A stretch of 40,356 bases of DNA from Bacteroides xylanisolvens XB1A (GTDB lineage: Bacteria > Bacteroidota > Bacteroidia > Bacteroidales > Bacteroidaceae). Numbering within the stretch: position 1 is the first letter of the stretch; every line of letters starts with the position of its first letter. Below are positions 31,686-39,871 of the stretch, piece by piece. The notes under the pieces were generated by a model, which saw only the letters and a list, made by a program, of their open reading frames with translations, made no database searches and was not told the origin of the DNA. The stretch covers positions 5,331,336-5,371,691 of the forward strand of contig NC_021017.1 in NCBI RefSeq assembly GCF_000210075.1, written 5' to 3'. Both the position numbers and the translations under genes were made by a program.

Positions 31686-33443
31686 ATGTATTTAGAAAAT
31701 ATTTACTCTCCTGCAGACGTAAAGAAGTTATCGTTTAAAGAACTCAATGATTTAAGTAATGAAATCCGTGCATCACTCCTGCAAAAGTTAAGTGAACATG
31801 GCGGGCATTTCGGCCCTAATTTCGGAATGGTGGAAGCGACTATCGCTTTACATTATGTATTCAATTCACCGGAAGACAAGCTTGTTTTTGATGTATCGCA
31901 TCAGAGTTATGTACATAAGATGCTGACCGGACGGAAAGATGCTTTTCTCTATCCGGCAGAGTATGACAACGTATCCGGTTATTCCGAACCACAAGAAAGT
32001 AAGCATGATTTTTTTGTTATCGGTCATACTTCCACTTCCGTCAGCCTGGCTAGCGGATTGGCGAAAGGACGCGACCTGACCGGTGGCAATGAGAATATCA
32101 TAGCCGTGATAGGCGACGGTTCCTTAAGTGGCGGCGAAGCATTTGAAGGATTGGACTATGTGGCGGAGCTTGGTACAAACATGATTATTATTGTCAATGA
32201 CAATCAGATGTCTATTGCCGAAAATCACGGTGGACTATATAAGAACCTGAAAAAATTGCGTGACAGTAACGGTCAGTGCGAATGTAATTTCTTCAAGGCT
32301 ATGGGATTGGATTATATGTACGTGAACGACGGCAATAATGTGGAAGCATTGGTTAAGGCTTTCTCTAAAGTGAAAGATATTCAGCATCCGGTAGTAGTAC
32401 ATATTAATACTCTGAAAGGGAAAGGTTATAAACCTGCAGAACAAGATAGGGAAACTTTTCACTGGCTCACTCCTTTCAATATAGAAACCGGAAAACCAAA
32501 GTTTGCCGAGGATGCGGAAGATTATAGCGAAATGACTGCCCAATATCTGCTGAAAAAGATGAAAGAAGACAAGCGAGTGGTAACAATCACTTCGGGTACT
32601 CCTGCCGTTCTCGGATTCACTCCGGACCGCCGCAAGGAAGCTGGCAAACAGTTTGTAGATGTCGGTATTGCAGAAGAACACGCAGTAGCTCTTGCTTCGG
32701 GTATCGCAGCCAATGGCGGAAAACCTGTTTACGGAGTGTATAGTACATTTATCCAACGTTCATACGATCAACTTTCGCAAGACCTCTGTATCAATAATAA
32801 CCCGGCTGTTTTATTGGTATTCTGGGGAACACTGTCCGGAATGAATGATGTAACTCACCTCTGCTTCTTCGATATTCCGCTCATCAGCAATATTCCTAAT
32901 ATGGTTTATCTGGCACCGACTTGCAAAGAGGAATATCTTGCTATGCTAGAATGGAGTATCCGCCAAAATGAACACCCGATTGCAATCCGTGTGCCGGCAA
33001 CAGATGTAATTACTTGTGGGGAACCGGTGGAGACTGATTATAGTGTTCTCAATCGCTATAAAGTAACGCATCGTGGATCGAAAGTAGCCATTCTTGCTTT
33101 AGGTTCGTTCTATGGATTGGGACAGTCGGTTGCATCACTTCTGAAAGAAAAAGCCAATATTGACGCAACACTCATCAATCCGCGTTACATCACCGGTGTA
33201 GACAACGAACTGATGGATGAACTGAAAGCAGATCACGAATTAGTGATTACGTTGGAAGACGGTGTATTGGATGGCGGTTTCGGTGAAAAGATTGCCCGTT
33301 ATTATGGTGCTACAAACATGAAAGTTCTGAACTTTGGAGCTAAAAAAGAATTTGTTGACCGATATGATATACAGGAGTTTCTCCGCGCCAATCATCTGAC
33401 AGATGAACAGATTGTAGAAGATATTACAACACTGATCGGTTAA
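31686..33443 (+). CDS. Divergent 1-deoxy-D-xylulose-5-phosphate synthase-like transketolase
   Basis: A 585-residue thiamine-diphosphate enzyme. The TPP motif is VIGDGSLSGGEAFEG through IIIVNDNQ, the substrate histidine region is GHTSTSVSLASGLAKGRDL, and the catalytic Glu lies in VDVGIAEEHAVALASG. The C-terminal transketolase domain ends with VITLEDGVLDGGFGEKI. It is shorter than usual DXS (about 620-640), and the conserved block DRAGxVGADGxTHxGxFD reads FWGTLSGMNDVTHLCFFD. It may therefore be a specialised paralogue rather than the MEP-pathway enzyme. I start at the ATG at 31686; an in-frame TTG at 31638 falls inside the -7 box. Confidence 0.8.
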   Translation: MYLENIYSPADVKKLSFKELNDLSNEIRASLLQKLSEHGGHFGPNFGMVEATIALHYVFNSPEDKLVFDVSHQSYVHKMLTGRKDAFLYPAEYDNVSGYSEPQESKHDFFVIGHTSTSVSLASGLAKGRDLTGGNENIIAVIGDGSLSGGEAFEGLDYVAELGTNMIIIVNDNQMSIAENHGGLYKNLKKLRDSNGQCECNFFKAMGLDYMYVNDGNNVEALVKAFSKVKDIQHPVVVHINTLKGKGYKPAEQDRETFHWLTPFNIETGKPKFAEDAEDYSEMTAQYLLKKMKEDKRVVTITSGTPAVLGFTPDRRKEAGKQFVDVGIAEEHAVALASGIAANGGKPVYGVYSTFIQRSYDQLSQDLCINNNPAVLLVFWGTLSGMNDVTHLCFFDIPLISNIPNMVYLAPTCKEEYLAMLEWSIRQNEHPIAIRVPATDVITCGEPVETDYSVLNRYKVTHRGSKVAILALGSFYGLGQSVASLLKEKANIDATLINPRYITGVDNELMDELKADHELVITLEDGVLDGGFGEKIARYYGATNMKVLNFGAKKEFVDRYDIQEFLRANHLTDEQIVEDITTLIG

Positions 33444-33471
33444 AATCAAACCCATTCACTATATATTCAGA

Positions 33472-33514
33472 TAGGTTGATGTATACGGTCTTTAAGGACA
33501 GTTGCATCAACCTA
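33472..33514 (+). terminator. Possible terminator after the DXS-like gene
   Basis: TAGGTTGATG (33472-33481) pairs with CATCAACCTA (33505-33514) over 10 bp, with an inner GTCTT/AGGAC stem. Only short T-rich DNA follows, so it may be a stabilising hairpin rather than a full terminator. Confidence 0.5.
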
Positions 33515-33524
33515 CTTCCATTTT

Positions 33525-33632
33525 CATTCAAATCAGCCAACTTATTATTTAAATTCATTATATTCCCTATTCAGTTCAGTAATTCCCCATTCAGTTCAGC
33601 AATCCTTTCCGTTCAAATCAATAATCCTTTCC
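33525..33632. repeat. Degenerate 22-bp tandem array running into the AraC 3' end
   Basis: About five related units occur at 33525, 33547, 33569, 33589 and 33611, four of them 22 bp and one 20 bp long. The best pair is attcagttcagcaatcct and gttcaaatcaataatcct, each ending ttcc. The unit at 33611-33632 encodes the last residues and stop of the AraC gene (YRKGLLI), so the repeat extends out of the gene end. Unlike the other arrays, its core is not clearly palindromic. Confidence 0.65.
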
Positions 33633-34503
33633 GATAATTCAACGGAGTCTGTCCCGCATTTCTTTTAAAGAACTTACAAAAACCGGCTGCATCACTAAAC
33701 CCCAGTTTAGCAGCAATCTCGCCAACCGTAAATTTGGTAGAACTCAATAAAGTACGCGCTTCCATTACTAACAATTCATTAATAAGGCTATTGATAGTCT
33801 TACCTGTTCCAAGACGTACAATGCGTGCCAGGTACTGTTCACTAATAGCCAGTTTATCCGCATAAAAGCTCACGAAATGTTCTTCCCTGAAATTACGAGT
33901 AACGAGTGCATGAAATTCTTGCAGAACGTGGTCTTTACGACTGATCTCTTTTTTGATAACGGTCTTTCGGGAAAGAAAATCTGCTATATCCAAAAACAGA
34001 GAATTGCACGCTGCCTGTATACGCCGGAAAAGGAAATGATGTTCAATATTCATCAGATGCATCAATACTTCCAGCTCCTTATGGATGATTTGAGCTTCGT
34101 ACTCCGTCAACTGAATCGTATATTGCTTATTCCGTCTCATGGTTGCCAACAGAATTGCCGTGATTTGTGTCAGATAAGAATCGTCCGTCCGCATGGATTC
34201 GGAAAGGGCAAGAGTGATAAATTTAATATCCCGACTTGAATAAAGATGTTCCGTGAGATAATTTGCTCCGTGAATAAGTAACATATTCGGTTCTATCGCA
34301 ATAAACTCTCCATTCAGTAGAATTTCCGAACGGCCTTCAAGAACGAATATCATATAAAGCTCCCGATTGAAATAACATTCATTTGCCGGATAACTTCTGT
34401 CTTTATATTCACTCCGGAAACAGACTACCTCCTCTTTATAATGAGGAAGTTCAGGATGCTCCTTCAATAGTTGCGTATTATCAAATATACGAGATTTTAC
34501 CAT
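33613..34503 (-). CDS. AraC family transcriptional regulator
   Basis: A 296-residue regulator. It has an N-terminal cupin-like domain (about 30-110; FNRELYMIFVLEGRSEILLN, IEPNMLLIHGANYL) and a C-terminal double helix-turn-helix (VSFYADKLAISEQYLARIVR, TVGEIAAKLGFSDAAGFCKF, ending TPLNYRK). It is divergent from the YczE-like membrane gene and probably regulates it. The C-terminal residues after TPLNYRK are encoded within a 22-bp repeat unit. Confidence 0.9.
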   Translation of the reverse strand: MVKSRIFDNTQLLKEHPELPHYKEEVVCFRSEYKDRSYPANECYFNRELYMIFVLEGRSEILLNGEFIAIEPNMLLIHGANYLTEHLYSSRDIKFITLALSESMRTDDSYLTQITAILLATMRRNKQYTIQLTEYEAQIIHKELEVLMHLMNIEHHFLFRRIQAACNSLFLDIADFLSRKTVIKKEISRKDHVLQEFHALVTRNFREEHFVSFYADKLAISEQYLARIVRLGTGKTINSLINELLVMEARTLLSSTKFTVGEIAAKLGFSDAAGFCKFFKRNAGQTPLNYRKGLLI

Positions 34504-34658
34504 TTACACCTTTATTTTATGACGTAAAAATACGATTTGTTTCGGATATGACAAAAACTGTATGGAATTAGATAATCTATTTCAGAGTAAAAAACAAGAC
34601 CTTTGCATATCCTTTTCAATACATGAGAAAGGAATCAATAGAAAGAGGTTAAAAAGAC

Positions 34659-35330
34659 ATGGAAATGAAAGAGATTTTTAAGAGGTATTTAGTGTTTGTT
34701 ATCGGACTCTATTTTCTAGCGGCAGGTATCGTGTTGATTATACGCTCGGCATTAGGAACTACTCCCATATCGAGCATCAATTATGTGTTAAGCCTGAATA
34801 GTCCTTTATCGTTGGGTACTTGCACATTTATCATCAACATGGTACTTATCCTGGGACAATTTTGGTTAATCCGAAAGAATAGAACCCGACAGGATATTAT
34901 TGAAATTCTTCTTCAACTACCGTTCTCTTTTATCTTTTCGGCATTCATTGATTTCAATATGATGCTGACAAGCGAACTGCATCCCGCTAATTATGGTATG
35001 TCGATTGCTTTATTACTTACAGGATGCATGGTGCAGTCTATCGGAGTAGTGCTTGAACTGAAACCAAGAGTAGCCATGATGAGCGCAGAAGCATTTGTGA
35101 AATATGCATCCCGCCATTATAACAAGGAATTTGGAAAGTTCAAAGTTTATTTTGATATTACTTTGGTTACATTAGCCGTGATTCTCTCGCTCCTGCTGAC
35201 TCAAGGTATTCAGGGAGTACGCGAAGGATCACTCATTGCCGCTTGTATAACGGGGTATATCGTCAGCTTCCTAAATCAGAAGATAATGACTAGAAAAACT
35301 CTCCATAGATTACTGCCGGTCTGGAAGTAA
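34659..35330 (+). CDS. YczE/YitT-like integral membrane protein
   Basis: A 223-residue inner-membrane protein with about five hydrophobic segments. It has the family start FVIGLYFLAAGIVLIIRSAL followed by GTTPISSINYVLSL, then a second-half block AFVKYASRHYNKEFGKFKVY and FDITLVTLAVILSLLL. Members (BCR/YitT, YczE, DUF6198 types) are annotated as membrane proteins of unknown function, possibly transporters. It is divergent from an AraC regulator. A GACCTTTG box (34598-34605) about 55 bp upstream is a one-mismatch -7 candidate. Confidence 0.85.
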   Translation: MEMKEIFKRYLVFVIGLYFLAAGIVLIIRSALGTTPISSINYVLSLNSPLSLGTCTFIINMVLILGQFWLIRKNRTRQDIIEILLQLPFSFIFSAFIDFNMMLTSELHPANYGMSIALLLTGCMVQSIGVVLELKPRVAMMSAEAFVKYASRHYNKEFGKFKVYFDITLVTLAVILSLLLTQGIQGVREGSLIAACITGYIVSFLNQKIMTRKTLHRLLPVWK

Positions 35331-35358
35331 GCCCTATATCTATTTAAAATAAACGCCT

Positions 35359-35414
35359 TATAAAAGGAGTCATATAAAAAGGTCAATATAAGAAAATTGC
35401 TATAAAAGAAAGTC
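35359..35414. repeat. Four-unit 14-bp tandem repeat
   Basis: TATAAAA-type units start at 35359, 35373, 35387 and 35401, exactly 14 bp apart: tataaaaggagtca, tataaaaaggtcaa, tataagaaaattgc, tataaaagaaagtc. It lies between two convergent genes and runs into the terminator stem. Confidence 0.65.
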
Positions 35415-35457
35415 GCTTCTCTGTTAGAATCTGATTGATTCTTTCAAAGAAGCGACT
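35411..35457. terminator. Bidirectional terminator between convergent genes
   Basis: AGTCGCTTCT (35411-35420) pairs with AGAAGCGACT (35448-35457) with an inner AGAATC/GATTCT stem. It is followed by CTTTATTTT on the plus strand and TTCTTTTATA on the minus strand, so it can end both the YczE-like and protease transcripts. Confidence 0.75.
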
Positions 35458-35486
35458 CTTTATTTTAGATATAATTATACTCGTAT

Positions 35487-38400
35487 TTACTTCTTCTGAC
35501 TATCTATCTCTTTCAGAAGTTCATCCACAGCCACCTTTAGTTGGGTATCCTCTCCTTTGACTACTGTTTCCGGATTATTGGCAACCTTTACATCCGGTTC
35601 CAATTGGGTATTTTCCAAATAACTGCCGTCAGGCAAACGATAACCGACGATAGGAATACCAAAAACCAGTGAAGGATCTTGTAAAGTTTCCCAGGACACA
35701 CTTGTCATAGTACCTGGAACAGGCATACCAACAAGTTTGCCAATCTTTTGATGTTTATATACCCACGGAGTTCCGTGTGCATTCGAGTAGTTGGCCTCAC
35801 ATTGCAACATAATGGAAGGTTTGTTCCAGCGACGACTCGGCATATCACAGGCTTCACGTCCGCGTACCACCTGTGTGAAGTATTTCTGACCACTGAACAG
35901 TATTTCAATATCTTCATGCAGACGGCCACCACCGTTGAAACGGGTATCAATCACAATGCCTTCGCAGTTGTTATATTTTCCCAGAATGTCCGAGTATACA
36001 GTACGGAAGCTGTCATCTCCCATCGACTGAATATGAACATATCCCAAACGTCCTTTCGACCATTTTTCAACATCTGCCGCACGTTGTTTTACCCAACGTT
36101 TGTATAACAATCCATTCAGTTGCCCGTTGGTGACCGGTATCACCACTTCTTCCCAACGCTCTTTACTTTGTGGATTGTAGATTGAAATCAATGTTTTCTT
36201 CCCTGCTTTATTATTCAGCAAGCAGGTTATGTCATTATCGAGAGTTATCTCTTCTCCATTAATCTTTTCAATGATGCAACCAGCCTTTACTTTGGTACGT
36301 GAATGATCGAACGGACCTTTTTCTATTACTTCGGCAATCTGCATTCCTTTTCCCTGATAATTCCAGTCGAACAAGAGTCCGAGATTAGAAGTGACATCTC
36401 CTTTTCCTTTGGGAGAATAACGTCCTCCGGTATGTGAAACATTCAGCTCACCCAACCACTCACTCAATAATTCTGCAAAGTCATAATTGTTATCAATATG
36501 AGGCAAGAACTTACGATAAGCATTAGTCATAGCATCCCAGTCAACTCCGTGCATATTGACATTGTAGAAACGTTTTTGATGCTGTTTGTACACATGGTCA
36601 AACATCGTTTCACGTTCGGCAGCCAAATCCATTTTCATTTCAGCCTGATAGCTGATGGACTTCAACGCATCCGACTTGGCATCCATCTTTTGCATAATCC
36701 GGCTTCCCAACAAAAAGATATCTCCTTTTTTGTCCAGCATCAACGATGCCCAACCGGTATTAAGTTTGTGCAGACGCTTCGTATCTTTTTCACGGAGATT
36801 CATTTTCCAAAGGTCATATCCATCTTCGAACGCAGAGAAATAGTAAAGATCTTCCCCGTCTTTTGAAAGTATGGCACTACCCAAGTCGGATGAATTGGGA
36901 GTCAGACGTACGATACGGTCTTCAATGCCGTTCAGCTCGACAACTAGCTCTTTTTGATCTGCCTTATCCTTGTCGATCTTGTCTTTGTCAGCATTTCCTT
37001 TATCTGCTTTTTCCGCCTTAGACTTCTTTGCGTCTTTCGTCTTCTCATCGTCTTTCTCCTTTGCCTTCTTCTGTTCCTTTTCAAATTCTTTGAGTAATTC
37101 GAAATCTTCCTTACTCAAACGGTAACGATCATAAGCATCCTGATTGAGAAACACCAACATCACATCTTGCTGCGATCCCCAGGAAGCATGCGCACGCATA
37201 CCATAGCGTTCGGTTTGGAAAAGAATAGCATTCCCATCGAGTACCCAACGCGGAGCACCACTGATATATCCACTATTTGTCAGATTAGTAGTTGCCCCTC
37301 CCTGTGCGCTGACAATGCCTACATCCGAATAAGGATCGTGGCGGTTGCCTATAAATTCGAGAGTGAACCATTTACCATCAGGCGACCATTCGTAATCGAA
37401 TCCACCTCCGGTGTTATACCATGTAGAACCATCCGTTACCTGACGTACCTTTTTTGTTTTCAAATTGAGTACCATCAAACGATTACGGTCTTCGATAAAA
37501 GCCAATTCTTTGCCATCCGGTGAATATTGCGGATAAGCACGTTCTACCGTTTTGGACGGTAGTAATACTTCCTCTTCAATAAGAGTGGCATTAGGGAAAT
37601 TCGGGTCTTCCTTACGACTTATTTTGGCGGTATAAAGTTGCCAATTACCGGTTCGCTCGCTGGCATAAACCAGTGTCCGATTGTCCGGAGCAAAAGAAAC
37701 GGCAGCTTCTTTTGCCGGAGTATTTGTGATTTGCTTGGTGGTAGCATAATCAGTTGAGGTCACAAACACATCACCACGTACAATAAAAGCAACTTGTTTA
37801 CCGTCCGGAGATACAGAAGCGGAAGTTGCTCCCTGCGAGAACTTAAGTGTAGCAAGCTGCTGCTCATCATCACGGACAAGTTCTACTTTTACTTTTTCCG
37901 GACGTGCACCAGACTTCTGTGTGTATAACTCACCATCATAGGTATAACATAAGGTACCTTTATCGCTGACAGATAAAAAACGTACCGGGTGAGTTTTGAA
38001 AGTAGTCACAGCTTTCACTTCCTGTGGGGTATTCAAAGGGAAAGTATACACATTGAAAGAACCTCCATCACGCTCACTTAAAAAATAGACAGCATTACCA
38101 TCAGGTGCATACACAGGATTACGGTCCTCTCCTCCCCGGTTTGTCAGGTTCGTATGTTTTCCCGTTTGGGTATTATATAACCAAATATCTCTCGTAATGG
38201 AAGAAGTATGATGCTTTCTCCATTCATCCTCAAAACCTTTACGATCCTGATAAAGAAAATTCTTCCCTGTTTTATCAAAACAGACCAGTTCGGCAGGAGT
38301 GCCCAGCACTTGCTCGGTACGTCCGCCGGCAACAGGAACTTTATATAATTCCGTCATTGCTCCTGTAGGAAACAGGGCACTGCTTGCCGGATCCTGTATA

Positions 38401-38777
38401 GAAGCAGAGAAAAAGACATACTTTCCATCCGGAGTAAAAGCCGACGGTATTTCTGATGCAGAATGATAGGTCAATCGCCGGGCGGCACCTCCGTCAGCAG
38501 GCATGATGAATATGTCAAAATTTCCATTCCGGTCACTGGCAAACGCAATTTGCTTGCCATCGGGCGACCAAACCGGATTGGCTTCATAAGAGGTTTGTGT
38601 GGTGAGTTGAACAGCTGTTCCTCCTTGTGCAGGGACTTTATAAATGTCACCTTTGTAACAAAAAACAATTTCTGATCCATCCGGTGAAATACGTGTATCA
38701 CGCATCCACAAAGGAGTAATTGCATAGCTGGATAATGCTGATAGTACCAGCGCTAAAGAAGTTATTAGTTTCTTCAT
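35487..38777 (-). CDS. Tricorn-like S41 peptidase with beta-propeller
   Basis: A 1096-residue exported protease. It has a signal peptide (KKLITSLALVLSALSSYA), a PD40/WD40-like propeller (about 25-560, repeats such as NPVWSPDGKQIAFASDRNGN) and a highly charged Lys/Asp/Glu linker (about 566-610). A helical C1-like domain, a PDZ domain (about 799-850) and the S41 catalytic domain follow. By alignment with tricorn (S745, H746, S965, E1023) the active site is Ser781-His782 (LNVSHTGG), Ser998 (ANYSNAHG) and Glu1055 (YLENTQLEPD); IVIDTRFNGGG is the family strand. It probably degrades peptides in the periplasm. It lies 17 nt after the broken MBL gene, suggesting a shared transcript. Confidence 0.92.
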   Translation of the reverse strand: MKKLITSLALVLSALSSYAITPLWMRDTRISPDGSEIVFCYKGDIYKVPAQGGTAVQLTTQTSYEANPVWSPDGKQIAFASDRNGNFDIFIMPADGGAARRLTYHSASEIPSAFTPDGKYVFFSASIQDPASSALFPTGAMTELYKVPVAGGRTEQVLGTPAELVCFDKTGKNFLYQDRKGFEDEWRKHHTSSITRDIWLYNTQTGKHTNLTNRGGEDRNPVYAPDGNAVYFLSERDGGSFNVYTFPLNTPQEVKAVTTFKTHPVRFLSVSDKGTLCYTYDGELYTQKSGARPEKVKVELVRDDEQQLATLKFSQGATSASVSPDGKQVAFIVRGDVFVTSTDYATTKQITNTPAKEAAVSFAPDNRTLVYASERTGNWQLYTAKISRKEDPNFPNATLIEEEVLLPSKTVERAYPQYSPDGKELAFIEDRNRLMVLNLKTKKVRQVTDGSTWYNTGGGFDYEWSPDGKWFTLEFIGNRHDPYSDVGIVSAQGGATTNLTNSGYISGAPRWVLDGNAILFQTERYGMRAHASWGSQQDVMLVFLNQDAYDRYRLSKEDFELLKEFEKEQKKAKEKDDEKTKDAKKSKAEKADKGNADKDKIDKDKADQKELVVELNGIEDRIVRLTPNSSDLGSAILSKDGEDLYYFSAFEDGYDLWKMNLREKDTKRLHKLNTGWASLMLDKKGDIFLLGSRIMQKMDAKSDALKSISYQAEMKMDLAAERETMFDHVYKQHQKRFYNVNMHGVDWDAMTNAYRKFLPHIDNNYDFAELLSEWLGELNVSHTGGRYSPKGKGDVTSNLGLLFDWNYQGKGMQIAEVIEKGPFDHSRTKVKAGCIIEKINGEEITLDNDITCLLNNKAGKKTLISIYNPQSKERWEEVVIPVTNGQLNGLLYKRWVKQRAADVEKWSKGRLGYVHIQSMGDDSFRTVYSDILGKYNNCEGIVIDTRFNGGGRLHEDIEILFSGQKYFTQVVRGREACDMPSRRWNKPSIMLQCEANYSNAHGTPWVYKHQKIGKLVGMPVPGTMTSVSWETLQDPSLVFGIPIVGYRLPDGSYLENTQLEPDVKVANNPETVVKGEDTQLKVAVDELLKEIDSQKK

Positions 38778-38794
38778 ATCAAATTATTATAAAT

Positions 38795-39619
38795 TTATTC
38801 CGATAAATCGGTTTGAATTAGTTTTCCCGTGTAATTATAAAATGTGCTGTCACCAAAATCTTTATAAAAGAAGGCATATTTATCCACTCCCGTACAATGA
38901 CAAACGCCAATCTGTCGGGGAAGATATTCCTGTAAATAATCTGCAATGACCTGATATTTTTGTTTTTCCGCGTTATGGATATGAAAACCTCCCAGAAGTA
39001 ACTTACAAGGAGATTCGGGAAAGACAGCCTGAACCGTACGCAAAATATTGGTTATTCCCCGATGAGAACAGGCACTTAATACGGAAAATCCTTCCGGTTC
39101 CACCAATACCACCGCCAATTCATCCTGAAAAGTATCCGGTATTTTGCATCCATCTTCTTGCTGAACCCAAAAACGTTCAAAATGGGTATCTTCCTGATTT
39201 ATAATATCAATAGAGGGAAAAAGGGAAAAACTCCGGGAAGCAGTTCGGTCTGCTCTGTAATAAAGCGGAAACGGGAACGATCGAGGTTTTGTGTATGCAT
39301 CATCCCGTTCTCACGTTCATCCTTGAATTTAGGAGAAAAAAATCTCACTCTTACAGACAACGGTTGCCTGCGTATTCAATTCCAAAAAATAACGTAGTCC
39401 GCCCGTATGATCGTTATGACCATGAGATAATATCAAATAATCGACTTTTTGCAAGTCAATATGCAACAAGCGGGCGTTACGGATAAACAAGTCGGATGCT
39501 CCCGTATCGAAAAGTAATCTATGTTCTTGAGTCTCGATATATAGAGAAAGACCATGTTCTGCCTGCAATTTACGTCCATAGACACAATTCTCCACAAGAG
39601 TCGTTATTTTATAGCCCAT
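38795..39619 (-). pseudogene. Metallo-beta-lactamase-fold hydrolase, two frameshifts
   Basis: Three frames must be joined to read one protein of about 275 residues. The first part (39619-39329) carries the metal motif LSHGHNDHTGGL and ends EIFFS at a TAA. Removing one A from the 7-A tract at 39336-39342 (plus strand) restores SPKFKDERENGMMHTQNLDR and on to ELLPGVF. A second shift at the gggaaaaaggga tract (about 39215-39227) restores IDIINQEDTHFERFWVQQED and then the C-terminal part (VLSACSHRGITNIL, LLLGGFHIHN). The fold resembles the 7,8-dihydropterin-6-methyl-4-(beta-D-ribofuranosyl)-aminobenzene synthase/Fhp type. Both shifts sit in homopolymers, so sequencing error remains possible. It precedes the tricorn-like gene by 17 nt. 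Confidence 0.82.
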
Positions 39620-39650
39620 GATACTTAGTTAGTTATCAAACGAATTATAC

Positions 39651-39697
39651 AAAATAAAAAGTTCTGCCACAAAATTATAATAATTCTGTGGCAGAAC
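39651..39697 (-). terminator. Intrinsic terminator, proximal to MBL gene
   Basis: The 11-bp perfect stem GTTCTGCCACA/TGTGGCAGAAC (39661-39697) has an AT-rich loop that can extend the stem. On the minus strand TTTTTATTTT follows (39660-39651). It ends the flavoprotein transcript before the MBL gene. Confidence 0.85.
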
Positions 39698-39723
39698 AAG
39701 CAATCCAGTCAATTAAGTAATCG

Positions 39724-39771
39724 TAAAAAGGGGAAAATCTGGAAAACATAACCGTCTTTTCCAGATTTCCC
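39724..39771 (-). terminator. Second, upstream terminator of the flavoprotein gene
   Basis: GGGAAAATCTGGAAAA (39731-39746) and CTTTTCCAGATTTCCC (39756-39771) pair over about 15 bp with one bulge. On the minus strand the stem is followed by CTTTTTACG. With the element at 39697-39651 it forms a tandem terminator. Confidence 0.7.
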
Positions 39772-39871
39772 GTCAGGTTTTAAAAGTTAAGTTCAAAACT
39801 ATATCTCAAATATTCGAACAAATCCATTTATCATATTCCTTATGAATATCTTTAATATGGAAAACAAACAG

